Assembly (NCBI GenBank): GCA_944324825.1
Contig: CALUXU010000001.1
Coordinates: 62,001 to 126,000, forward strand
Length of the DNA: 64,000 nucleotides
Source of the DNA: Candidatus Gastranaerophilales bacterium
Lineage (GTDB): Bacteria; Cyanobacteriota; Vampirovibrionia; Gastranaerophilales; Gastranaerophilaceae
Direction: 5' to 3'
The notes under the pieces are model-generated. The model was not told where the DNA came from, made no database searches, and was given only the letters and a program-made list of their open reading frames with translations. Position numbers and translations under genes: made by a program. Of the stretch, positions 24,191 through 32,517 are shown in pieces (the stretch's first letter is position 1; every line of letters begins with the position of its first letter).

Positions 24191-27100
24191 TTACAAATAA
24201 TTAATCATTCTGTTCACGCAAGCATCTTTTGACATTTTCCATTCTCGCAAAGAAAATCTGCAAACCAAAAGTCCGCAGCGTTCAATAATTGCTTGTTTTT
24301 TCATATTAGAAATGTTTGATTTTACATTATCTTCAAGCCCGTCGCATTCAATTACAAACTTGTCGTTTACCAGTAAATCAGCATTCACGCCGCCGATTTC
24401 AACACCGGCATTTACGTGATACCCTGCATCGCGCAAATATGTAGCAACTTCTCTCTCAAACGAATTCTTATAAGTATTTTCATCAAACTCAGGATTTTTA
24501 TGTAATTCAAAGTTTCGTTCGTATTCTTTTATGTATGAAATATAATCTCTAAACATTCCCTCCGGAAGCTCTGTTGTATCACGGGAAACAAAATTAATCA
24601 TTTGTTTTTTTGCACGTGTAATCGCAACGTTAAACAGATTCGGTTTTTGCAGAAATGTTAAGCTTTGAGGGAAGCTGTTATTTGCAACCGCCCAAGATGC
24701 AAGTATAATATCTTTTTCATCCCCCTGGAATGTATGAGCGGTACCGATTTCAATCTGATGTTTATTAATCATAAAATCAGAAAGAACCTTGGCAACAGAA
24801 ATCTTTAGCTGTTCAACCTGCGCCCTGAAAGGTGACACTATACCAATTGTTATCGGATGCTCCGGATCTTCACGTTCCGAATCAACGATTAATTCGTGCA
24901 AGCACTTAACAACCGCTTCAATTTCCGGAAGGTTTCTTGTTGCATCAAAATCTACTTTCCCGTCAGGAACTTCTATTAATTTCAAAGCCTTAAAATCAGA
25001 AGTATTTTGTTTCATTATTCTTATTCTGCCGCCATAAAACTCCTTGTTTGAAAAATCAATAATAGGCGGTAAACTTCTGAAATGTTCATCAAGAAGGACA
25101 GATGCCGTTGAATAATAGTTTGCAATATCAAACATTGAATTTGTACGGAATCTCCACATTAATTGATATCTGTCCGCTATTTCATACTTGCTCATAAATG
25201 ATTGTTCTTTTGCTTTTTCTAAGAAGGAAAGATGCGGAAGCTGTTTGTCATCACCAACAATAACAGCTTTTTTAGCCCTGTATAAAATAGGGAAACAGCT
25301 TGCAATATCACATTGAGAAGCCTCATCAATAATTGCAACATCAAACAATCCCGGTTTTAAAGGCAAAGACCCTGATACGGCATACGTTGTAACACACCAG
25401 CAAGGGAATGCTTCCAACAGCGGTTTAAAATCTTCTGCCTCCAATAATCTGTTTTGCAAGCTTTTTTTGCGTTCAATCAAAGATTTTGAGTGTATAAATA
25501 ATCTTTGGCGCTTAACTTGATCCTTCATTAAACTTCTTAAAGCTCCGCGGCGTTTATTGCAGAGAATATCAGTAACAAGTTTGCGCTGCTTTTTCTTTAA
25601 CGTACGCATTTGTTCTATTATGACATGAAGATTTCCTGTATCTTGGATATCTTTTTCAACATTTTTGGCATCACAAACCAGTGAGGCATATTCAAGTTCA
25701 TCCTTGAGTCGGTCCAAGTTATCACGTGATACAAAGAAATCATCTATTTTAAGAAGCTTTTTAACTTTATTAACCGCCGTATAATTATTTAATGCTGCCA
25801 AAAATCCGCTTTTTTCGATATTTTTTAACAAAGACTCTATAACGTCACCCAAATCTTTTACTTCGTCTTTGTTTAATGAAACATTTATAAATTTAGGAGC
25901 TCCTATTTCTTTTTTCTTATCGCTGATTTGAACCCCCAAATCAGACCATTCTTTTTCTTTTTTAATCAATGTTTCAGCCTTTGTTTCCGCCTCATTAACA
26001 GAATTAAGAAGCTTTTTCATATCAGAAACATCAACTACAATACTGTCATCACTGCCCTCATTCAAATCAACCTTATTTGACAACAAATCCTGAAGCTGAA
26101 AACTCAATTGTTTTTGATAGTTTATTCTACCGGCTCTCAAAGCAAGATAAGGAGCCCCAAGTTCATTCAACCTGTCTGCAACAACATCTACCGCCTTATC
26201 CATACGTGATGCAACAAGAACAGTTTTCCCGTTTGCTATCAGGTGAGCAACAAGGTTCACTATTGTTTGAGATTTTCCTGTTCCCGGAGGACCGTATACG
26301 GATACCAACTGATTATTTTCCAAGTTTTCGATAACACTCGACTGAGAATCGCTCAACGCAAGAGGAGTTACCGGGTAAAATTCCGATTTATTTTTTTTCG
26401 GAATATCAACAGATTTCGCCTGTATATATTCTTCGTTTATCAAATTTAATACGGTTTCTCTGTAAACACCGCTTGGCTTTTCTGATATTTGTGTTAATTC
26501 GTGTAAAACTCCTGCTGTTACAGAAGGACGCTTAGTCAAAATTATTGCACATTGATTTGTTAAAGTAATTTTATCAATCTTACCGGATGATTTTGTAACA
26601 GTTGTTTCTTCCTCCTCCTGGATTTCATCAGTATCATCATCAGACTTTGAGGAAGTATCTTTAGAAATATTGTCTTCTTCAATTTCTGCGGTATTATCAA
26701 GTTTGACTTCTACATCCGGAATAATAGATTTTAATGTCGTTATAAATACATCAAGCTTTTCCTGCGTAATCGGAAGCGACGGAACAACCTCTAATAGTCC
26801 TTCTATCAGCTGTTCCATTTCCTCTTCGTCATCATTTTTTTGCATCAAAGATGTTAAAGCACCTGTGTTAAGCGAAAGGAACTCATCAGTTAGCATACAA
26901 TTGATATTAATACCATTACGTTCAAGCTTACACGGCATATATAAAAGAGGAGTCAAAAATTCGTTCTTTTTACGGCTCTTTGAATTTCCGCCTACAAGAA
27001 ATAAATACCCGTAGATTAAGTACTTCTCTTTTTGATTCAACTCACTTTGAATCATAAGCTCAGTAAGCTTAGGGTCACTGCCGTCAAATTTTTGATATTC

Positions 27101-27289
27101 AATACCCGTTGTAAAAAGCTTGTCTTCTTCTTTCAGAAATATCCACTTGTTATCTTTGTCTGATTTTAAGTTACGAAAAGTCGAACTCTTTACTTCCTCT
27201 CTAACGCAATCATGAAGATAAAGCGACAACTTTTTAACAAAACTGTTATTAAAAGCAGAATTAATTGCACGGGTGGCTTCTTGTAGCAT
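24191..27289 (-). CDS. Superfamily 1 helicase fused to a DUF559/Vsr-like nuclease domain
   Basis: A 1032-residue protein. An N-terminal domain of about 300 residues includes an acidic stretch (residues about 200-235). The UvrD/Dna2-like ATPase follows: Walker A G-P-P-G-T-G-K-S near residue 336, D-E-A-S-Q-C-D (motif II), Q-G-D-E-K-D (motif V-like region) and A-I-T-R-A-K-K (motif VI). A coiled-coil insertion lies between motifs Ia and II. The last 110 residues carry A-D-L-L-V...F-V-I-E-C-D-G, matching the D...E-x-D-G core of DUF559-type nucleases of the Vsr fold. Such fusions occur in repair and in phage defence; the solitary setting does not decide. Full length. Confidence 0.82.
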   Translation of the reverse strand: MLQEATRAINSAFNNSFVKKLSLYLHDCVREEVKSSTFRNLKSDKDNKWIFLKEEDKLFTTGIEYQKFDGSDPKLTELMIQSELNQKEKYLIYGYLFLVGGNSKSRKKNEFLTPLLYMPCKLERNGININCMLTDEFLSLNTGALTSLMQKNDDEEEMEQLIEGLLEVVPSLPITQEKLDVFITTLKSIIPDVEVKLDNTAEIEEDNISKDTSSKSDDDTDEIQEEEETTVTKSSGKIDKITLTNQCAIILTKRPSVTAGVLHELTQISEKPSGVYRETVLNLINEEYIQAKSVDIPKKNKSEFYPVTPLALSDSQSSVIENLENNQLVSVYGPPGTGKSQTIVNLVAHLIANGKTVLVASRMDKAVDVVADRLNELGAPYLALRAGRINYQKQLSFQLQDLLSNKVDLNEGSDDSIVVDVSDMKKLLNSVNEAETKAETLIKKEKEWSDLGVQISDKKKEIGAPKFINVSLNKDEVKDLGDVIESLLKNIEKSGFLAALNNYTAVNKVKKLLKIDDFFVSRDNLDRLKDELEYASLVCDAKNVEKDIQDTGNLHVIIEQMRTLKKKQRKLVTDILCNKRRGALRSLMKDQVKRQRLFIHSKSLIERKKSLQNRLLEAEDFKPLLEAFPCWCVTTYAVSGSLPLKPGLFDVAIIDEASQCDIASCFPILYRAKKAVIVGDDKQLPHLSFLEKAKEQSFMSKYEIADRYQLMWRFRTNSMFDIANYYSTASVLLDEHFRSLPPIIDFSNKEFYGGRIRIMKQNTSDFKALKLIEVPDGKVDFDATRNLPEIEAVVKCLHELIVDSEREDPEHPITIGIVSPFRAQVEQLKISVAKVLSDFMINKHQIEIGTAHTFQGDEKDIILASWAVANNSFPQSLTFLQKPNLFNVAITRAKKQMINFVSRDTTELPEGMFRDYISYIKEYERNFELHKNPEFDENTYKNSFEREVATYLRDAGYHVNAGVEIGGVNADLLVNDKFVIECDGLEDNVKSNISNMKKQAIIERCGLLVCRFSLREWKMSKDACVNRMINYL

Positions 27290-27384
27290 AAAATCTTTCC
27301 TCTTTGATTATTGAATACCACAATTATATCACATAAGGGTAAATTTAGATAGCAAAAATTATTTTTAGAAGCGTTAATTAAAGT

Positions 27385-28401
27385 ATGCTAAGTATCAATC
27401 CGACATATAATACCCAATATACATCACCTATAAATCAAAACCGGCAGATTAGAACAATCAAGCCGCAAAATGATACAGTACAGTTTAAAGGCCGCGTAGG
27501 ACACGAAGTAATTAAAAACGGTAAAAAAAATCTGACACTAATACAGGAAACAGCCTTTTTCAGAGAGCCTGATACACTTAATTGGGCTATTAAGTATATT
27601 CAAAACAAATTTGCAAAAAACACTAAAATACGGATTATTGTAGGAGCATGCTCGAGCGGAGAAGAAGCATTATCGTTCAAAATGTTAATGAAAGATAGAA
27701 AAACAGAAATTCTTGGATTTGATGCAGGAGAAAATGCAATAAAAAAAGCTAACAAACATATTTATCAAATTTCAAGACCTAAAGATAAAAAAAATGCAGA
27801 ATTTGCAAAAGAAATAGGATTATCTGCCTATAAAGACGGGTATTTAAGTTTTTCTAGCAGACCACTAACAGGAATGCACAAAAAACATCAGGAATTATTC
27901 AACAAATTTTTTGAAGAAATTGAAACTCCTGAACATAAAACAAGCCTGATTACCAAATTCAGAAATTATTTGCTTGAAAAAATGGGCAGAACTCCTGATA
28001 TTGAAGTAAAATCAAGAACATATAAATTAAAAAATCCGGAAACACTTAATTGCAATTTTATGGTAGGTAATATTGAACAAATGGATAAGTTTACCCCAAA
28101 AGGGAAAGCGCATATATTATCATTCAGAAATGCCTTTTATCATATTATGAATGAGGATTTAGAACAATTTGAAAGAACACCGTTACCTGACAAAGAACTA
28201 AAACCTATTTTGGATAATATTGGGAAACAAGCAAACAGAGTTTTGGAAAAAGACGGCCTTTTTATTCTGGGAGAACACGAAGACAAGCAAGGCAGTAATA
28301 TGAAATTATTGTCTGAAGTACTGAAAAACTCCGGATTTACTGAAGCTGTAGAGAACAGAAATAATTATTGCAATATTTGGAAAAAAGTTAAAGATTTATA
28401 A
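27385..28401 (+). CDS. CheR-type SAM-dependent methyltransferase with N-terminal F-x-G tag
   Basis: A 338-residue protein. Residues 1-45 are a polar leader with V-Q-F-K-G, the N-terminal tag shared with other proteins here. The body matches the CheR catalytic fold: E-T-A-F-F-R-E-P (CheR has T-x-F-F-R), SAM loop I-V-G-A-C-S-S-G-E-E-A-L-S (CheR W-x-A-A-C-S-T-G-E-E), I-L-G-F-D-A-G acid loop, and G-L-F-I-L-G-E-H near the C-terminus. An insertion (residues about 150-215) is not in CheR. No chemotaxis gene is nearby, so the substrate need not be a chemoreceptor. A weak AGCAA element lies 34 nt before the ATG, leaving little room for a leader. Confidence 0.75.
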   Translation: MLSINPTYNTQYTSPINQNRQIRTIKPQNDTVQFKGRVGHEVIKNGKKNLTLIQETAFFREPDTLNWAIKYIQNKFAKNTKIRIIVGACSSGEEALSFKMLMKDRKTEILGFDAGENAIKKANKHIYQISRPKDKKNAEFAKEIGLSAYKDGYLSFSSRPLTGMHKKHQELFNKFFEEIETPEHKTSLITKFRNYLLEKMGRTPDIEVKSRTYKLKNPETLNCNFMVGNIEQMDKFTPKGKAHILSFRNAFYHIMNEDLEQFERTPLPDKELKPILDNIGKQANRVLEKDGLFILGEHEDKQGSNMKLLSEVLKNSGFTEAVENRNNYCNIWKKVKDL

Positions 28402-28648
28402 ATAATAAATCTCATACAAATAGATTAAATTTAATATTAATATATCAATTATAAATATCCGTGAAATATTGTTAAAACCAGTAATATATAACTTTTCAAG
28501 TACGGAAATTTATTAAATATTGTAACAATTATTCAGCAGGATTAGCTCTAAGGTATTATATTTTATGCCCGTTTATGCTATATAATACCATGTCAGATTG
28601 TGAAAATAATATTACTGCAATCATTAAATAAACGGAGGCAAAAACAAT

Positions 28649-30373
28649 ATGTCAGTAGGTCAATTTGTATTCATGTTACACAGTCACTTACCGTATTACA
28701 GAAAAGCAGGTATGTGGCCTTTTGGGGAAGAAAACCTCTATGAATGTATGGCAGAAACATACGTTCCTTTATTAAATGCTATTTCTGAATTATACGATGA
28801 AGGTGTTAAAGCAAAATTAACCGTTGGCATAACTCCGATTCTTGCAGAACAATTAAATGACGAACACTTACAAAATGGTTTTGTTGAATACATCGATTCA
28901 AGAATTGCAGCAGTAAGCAAAGATTTGGAAAGATATCCGGATCCTAAAGTTGCACATTCTCAACACTTAAAATATTTGGCAAAATATTATTTTGATTTAT
29001 GGAACAAATTAAGAGATGATTTTGTAAACAAATACGAAAAGAATCTTATTAAATATTTCAAAAAATATCAGGATTTAGGTTGTATTGAAATTACAACCTC
29101 AGGAGCAACACACGGATTTTCTCCGTTGTTGGCAACTGATAATAACTTGAATGCACAATTCAAAGTAGGTTCTGATACAACAAAAAGATTATTTGGTAAA
29201 AAAGCAACAGGCTGCTGGTTACCTGAATGTGCATACAGACAAGGTTATGAGTATGTGGGTAAAGATGGCAAAAAACACTGGAGACCTGCAATTGAAGTTA
29301 CACTTCAAAACAACGGAATTAAATACTTCTTTACAGAATCTCACGTAATTGAAGGCGGCAACTCTATCGGTAATCGCCGTGTAATCGGTGTTTACGGAAA
29401 TATTGAATACATTCCGCTGCCTGAAAGAGAAGCAACCGGATATGATACATATTCTGCATACTGGCTTCCTGATGCACAAGTTGCGGTTATGGGAAGAAAC
29501 GACAGAGCCGGTTATCAGGTATGGTCAGCCGCTGACGGATATCCTGGTGACGGATGCTTCAGAGAATTCCACAAAAAAGATGATAAATCAGGTATGCACT
29601 ACTGGAGAATAACTTCACCTACAACAGATTTAGGTGACAAAATGCTTTATGATCCGGTATTGGCATTAAACAAAGTTAATGAAAACTCTGATCACTATAC
29701 AACATTAATTTATCACTTGTTAAATGATTACAAAAAAGCTCACAATGGCAAAGAAGGGCTTGTAATGGTTTCATTCGATACAGAGTTATTCGGACACTGG
29801 TGGTTTGAAGGTGTTGAATTTATTAAACAGGTAATTAAGAAATTCAATACTTATCTTCCTGAAGTTGAAAGATTAACAGCCGGTGAATACATCGAAAAAT
29901 ATCCGCCATCAGAAGCAATCCAAATCCCTGAAAGTTCATGGGGACAAGGCGGACATTTCTATGTATGGCAAAACCACTTAACTGAGTGGATGTGGCCTAT
30001 TATTCACTCTTGTGAAAAACGTGTAACAGAAATAGCTTCTCGTTATGAAACTATTCCTGAGGATAAACTTTTGCACAGAGCTCTTAATCAAATGGCTAGA
30101 GAAAACTTACTTCTTCAAAGTTCTGACTGGCCGTTCCTGATTACAACTTGGCAGGCAAAAGATTATGCAACAGACAGATTCAGAGAACACGTTGACAGAT
30201 TTGAAAGAATTTGTGACATGATTGAATCAGGAAACATTAACGATGAAGAACTTAAACAAATTGAAAGCATTGATAACTGTTTCCCTGTAATAGATTACAG
30301 AGTATATCTTCCAATTGAAGAAGGTGTTATCCCTCAACAAGAAAAAAAATTAGCACCATTATACGTTGATTAA
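28649..30373 (+). CDS. GH57 family 1,4-alpha-glucan branching enzyme
   Basis: Makes alpha-1,6 branches in glycogen. The 574-residue protein has the GH57 motifs: H-S-H-L-P-Y (residues about 11-16), C-W-L-P-E-C-A-Y with the nucleophile Glu near 192, S-F-D-T-E-L-F-G-H-W-W-F-E-G with the acid/base Asp near 377, and the downstream S-S-W-G-Q-G-G-H block. The lower length limit for GH57 branching enzymes is about 520, so it is complete. AACGGAGG gives a strong ribosome binding site. A TATAAT-like -10 near 28573 lies about 75 nt upstream. A strong terminator follows. It is a single-gene unit; no other glycogen gene is in the window. Confidence 0.88.
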   Translation: MSVGQFVFMLHSHLPYYRKAGMWPFGEENLYECMAETYVPLLNAISELYDEGVKAKLTVGITPILAEQLNDEHLQNGFVEYIDSRIAAVSKDLERYPDPKVAHSQHLKYLAKYYFDLWNKLRDDFVNKYEKNLIKYFKKYQDLGCIEITTSGATHGFSPLLATDNNLNAQFKVGSDTTKRLFGKKATGCWLPECAYRQGYEYVGKDGKKHWRPAIEVTLQNNGIKYFFTESHVIEGGNSIGNRRVIGVYGNIEYIPLPEREATGYDTYSAYWLPDAQVAVMGRNDRAGYQVWSAADGYPGDGCFREFHKKDDKSGMHYWRITSPTTDLGDKMLYDPVLALNKVNENSDHYTTLIYHLLNDYKKAHNGKEGLVMVSFDTELFGHWWFEGVEFIKQVIKKFNTYLPEVERLTAGEYIEKYPPSEAIQIPESSWGQGGHFYVWQNHLTEWMWPIIHSCEKRVTEIASRYETIPEDKLLHRALNQMARENLLLQSSDWPFLITTWQAKDYATDRFREHVDRFERICDMIESGNINDEELKQIESIDNCFPVIDYRVYLPIEEGVIPQQEKKLAPLYVD

Positions 30374-30393
30374 TAGATCATAACTATATAACT

Positions 30394-30424
30394 AAAAGCT
30401 CAGGGCTTTTACCTGAGCTTTTGT
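30394..30424 (+). terminator. Intrinsic terminator of the GH57 gene
   Basis: Perfect 11-bp stem AAAAGCTCAGG/CCTGAGCTTTT with 7-nt loop and T-rich 3' arm, 20 nt past the stop codon. Confidence 0.92.
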
Positions 30425-30440
30425 TATGTTTACTAATAAT

Positions 30441-30475
30441 AAAAAAATAGGGTGCCAAATATTGAATCACCCTAA
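30441..30475 (-). terminator. Intrinsic terminator of the 179-aa gene
   Basis: On the minus strand: TAGGGTG/CACCCTA stem, 13-nt loop, then seven T. Confidence 0.8.
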
Positions 30476-30479
30476 TGTA

Positions 30480-30509
30480 ATCTTACTATCTTTTCCCTAA
30501 TTTCCCACA
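30480..30509. repeat. 3'-flank repeat, copy 1
   Basis: About 29 bp, recurring almost exactly at 31201-31230 (core TCTTACTATCTTT then CCCTAATTTCCCAC). Each copy lies downstream of one of the two small minus-strand genes. Confidence 0.8.
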
Positions 30510-30520
30510 AAGGGAGCAGT

Positions 30521-31060
30521 TTATGCTGCGTACAATGCTTCCATAAATGCATCAAACATTTCTGGTCCTAATATATCCATTCCTTCCTCTGATGCATCAG
30601 TATTTCTTTTGATATCACCATCACGTCCTTCAGCTATTGCCAAATCGGTATAGAATTTTACACCCTCAGTATCAGCATCTGAAATTTCTGCCATATCAGC
30701 CAATTCTTGAGGTTGTTTTACACTGCCTGTTTTACCGACATTACCTAAACTCTTAACAGGTTTTTCTTGTATCAACTGGTTAACCCTTGAAACATTCAAG
30801 TCAGGATCATCTAATAATGCTGTTAATTCTTCAATAGATACTTCTTGCTGGACTGTATTTTTATTATCTGTAGATTTGACAAAAGAATCACCAATAGGAT
30901 CTGATACTTTACCCAGTTCAGATTTGAAAGTTGATTGAATATTCTTTGCTTCTCTAGCCTCTGACTGCGTATCAATCCTATTATTTTGAGAATCTAAATT
31001 TGCCGCACGTTTCATTTCAGACAAGAAAGCATTTTTAAATCCGTTGATATCGAACCCCAT
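30521..31060 (-). CDS. Hypothetical acidic protein (cassette 1)
   Basis: A 179-residue soluble acidic protein that I cannot assign. It starts M-G-F-D-I-N-G-F-K-N-A-F and ends E-M-F-D-A-F-M-E-A-L-Y-A-A; the middle is rich in D, E, S and N and looks partly disordered. There is no signal peptide. AAAGGAGAA is the ribosome binding site. Its 5' region is nearly the same as that of the 114-aa gene at 31306 (GGCAATTTTT-N12-ACTTTATATATA, then AGAGATAAT-A/G-AATTAGGATTTAAAAGGAG), and a stretch just past its stop (ATCTTACTATCTTTTCCCTAATTTCCCAC) also recurs past that gene. The two are therefore co-regulated cassettes with unlike coding parts. Confidence 0.65.
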   Translation of the reverse strand: MGFDINGFKNAFLSEMKRAANLDSQNNRIDTQSEAREAKNIQSTFKSELGKVSDPIGDSFVKSTDNKNTVQQEVSIEELTALLDDPDLNVSRVNQLIQEKPVKSLGNVGKTGSVKQPQELADMAEISDADTEGVKFYTDLAIAEGRDGDIKRNTDASEEGMDILGPEMFDAFMEALYAA

Positions 31061-31101
31061 ATTATATTCTCCTTTTAAATCCTAATTAATTATCTCTTAT
31101 A

Positions 31102-31131
31102 TATAAAGTATATACTATTATAAAAATTGCC
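31102..31131 (-). promoter_or_regulatory. Candidate bipartite promoter (GGCAATTTTT-N12-ACTTTATA)
   Basis: Minus strand: GGCAATTTTT 31131-31122, 12 nt, ACTTTATA 31109-31102, 71 nt before the start codon of the 179-aa gene. The surrounding 60 nt are also shared with the copy at 31695-31724. Confidence 0.6.
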
Positions 31132-31166
31132 TTTTTATTGTTATTATGTTAAGAAATATTTACATA

Positions 31167-31196
31167 AGAAAAAGCGGCAGATATACTGCCGCTTAG
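31167..31196 (-). terminator. Intrinsic terminator of the 114-aa gene
   Basis: Minus strand: AAGCGGCAG/CTGCCGCTT perfect 9-bp stem, 5-nt loop, then CTTTTTCTT. It lies about 110 nt past the stop. Confidence 0.88.
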
Positions 31197-31200
31197 AACC

Positions 31201-31230
31201 TTATCTTACTATCTTTCCCTAATTTCCCAC
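31201..31230. repeat. 3'-flank repeat, copy 2
   Basis: Partner of 30480-30509; it lies between the terminator and the stop codon of the 114-aa gene, so it is transcribed in its 3' untranslated region. Confidence 0.8.
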
Positions 31231-31305
31231 GGGCGACGGCAACCAAATGAAATGGCGTTATCTCTTGGTGCCGATACATTTGTTTTGCGGGAAAGAAAAG
31301 ATATA

Positions 31306-31650
31306 TTATACTTGCTGCATGTTTTCAAACATAAATCTTGCAAGATTCATATCTTCTTCAGAATATTCTACTCCATATTCTGCACCTTCAGCAGCAAACG
31401 CCATAGTACTTTCTAATGGTTTAACACCTTCAGGTTTTGTAATCCCTGCCATTGCCCACATTTGATCTAAATCGGTTTGTTTAAATGCCGGTTTTGTTGA
31501 AAATTGAGCTACATCAAAACCAACTTCTGGAACATCGACAGCATTAAAACCAAAATCAAATGATTTTTCTGTTTTTGGAGTTCCACCAGTTTTCTTAGAA
31601 CCAAATACTCCATTAGATCCATTTACGCCATTAAATTCAATTCCGCCCAT
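31306..31650 (-). CDS. Hypothetical protein with N-terminal IEFNG motif (cassette 2)
   Basis: A 114-residue protein that I do not recognise. It begins M-G-G-I-E-F-N-G-V-N-G-S-N-G-V-F-G, a clear copy of the F-x-G tag followed by a Gly/Asn-rich linker; the C-terminal half (residues about 55-114) is acidic and helical and ends N-L-A-R-F-M-F-E-N-M-Q-Q-V. No signal peptide. AAAGGAGAA precedes the ATG. Promoter region and 3' flank are shared with the 179-aa gene next to it, although the proteins show no clear similarity beyond length class and acidity. Confidence 0.65.
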   Translation of the reverse strand: MGGIEFNGVNGSNGVFGSKKTGGTPKTEKSFDFGFNAVDVPEVGFDVAQFSTKPAFKQTDLDQMWAMAGITKPEGVKPLESTMAFAAEGAEYGVEYSEEDMNLARFMFENMQQV

Positions 31651-31694
31651 GTTTATTCTCCTTTTAAATCCTAATTCATTATCTCTTATGTATA

Positions 31695-31724
31695 TATAAA
31701 GTATATAAGAACAGAAAAATTGCC
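31695..31724 (-). promoter_or_regulatory. Candidate bipartite promoter (GGCAATTTTT-N12-ACTTTATA)
   Basis: Minus strand: GGCAATTTTT 31724-31715, 12 nt, ACTTTATA 31702-31695, 74 nt before the start codon of the 114-aa gene. Confidence 0.6.
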
Positions 31725-31787
31725 TTTTAAGTTAACAATTGTTAACATTCATAGCAAAATATATTATTCACTGACATTTTATGAAAT

Positions 31788-32507
31788 GTGGATATTCATG
31801 AAAAGAGACAGATTTCATTTAAATCATTTAATCATCCTGTAAGACCTTTCAAAATCAATACAGACAGTGATACTATATATTTTAAAGAATTGGATTACAC
31901 AAGACCGGCTAAAAAGCGTTTGTTGAAAGAAGTTGCAACTTTCTTTCTTGATAATTTTGCCAACCAATCTTCTCACCCGTTTTGGGAAACATGCCGGAGA
32001 GGAACTAAAACATTCATAAAATCTACATACAAAGATTACATTAGTGAGTCTATTAACACGTACAAAGAACTGCTAAAAAATCCGGATACCACTGTTATGC
32101 TCGGAAGAAACAGAAGTAAAAAACTTACTGCAGCTATACTTGCAGAACCGCTAAATCTAACCCCGCTTGTAAAGGATAATAACACTTTATATATTGATTC
32201 TATTGCTGTTGACAAAGTTTACAGAGGAAATCACATTGGGAATCAACTTATGAAAAATGTAATAAACAGTACGAAAAACAGATATACCGATATATTTCTT
32301 GTTTCATATAAAGAATCCGAACCTTTTTATAAGAAACAGGGTTTTACTCCTCTAAATCCGGAGCATAAAGGTCAGAAAAAAATTATAAAAAGTTTAGCCA
32401 AAGAAAGACTTGATTATCCTGAATACGCATCATTTTTAACAAAAACAATTGATGAATCAAAACCAAGATGGTTTCAGAAATTTAAAAAATGGTATTACTT
32501 TGGATAA
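31788..32507 (+). CDS. GNAT-family N-acetyltransferase with N-terminal ISFKS motif
   Basis: A 239-residue protein. Residues about 95-190 form a GNAT fold: L-Y-I-D-S-I-A-V-D-K-V-Y-R-G-N-H-I-G-N-Q-L covers strand 4 and the acetyl-CoA loop (R-G-x-x-I-G), and E-P-F-Y-K-K-Q-G-F-T-P-L is the usual strand-6/7 block. The N-terminus reads R-Q-I-S-F-K-S, close to the F-x-G tag, and D-T-I-Y-F-K-E follows. The start is a GTG at 31788; an in-frame stop lies just upstream and the ATG at 31781 is out of frame and stops after six codons. Only 35 nt separate the AGCAA box from the start, suggesting a very short leader. Substrate unknown. Confidence 0.68.
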   Translation: MDIHEKRQISFKSFNHPVRPFKINTDSDTIYFKELDYTRPAKKRLLKEVATFFLDNFANQSSHPFWETCRRGTKTFIKSTYKDYISESINTYKELLKNPDTTVMLGRNRSKKLTAAILAEPLNLTPLVKDNNTLYIDSIAVDKVYRGNHIGNQLMKNVINSTKNRYTDIFLVSYKESEPFYKKQGFTPLNPEHKGQKKIIKSLAKERLDYPEYASFLTKTIDESKPRWFQKFKKWYYFG

Positions 32508-32517
32508 AATCTTATAT

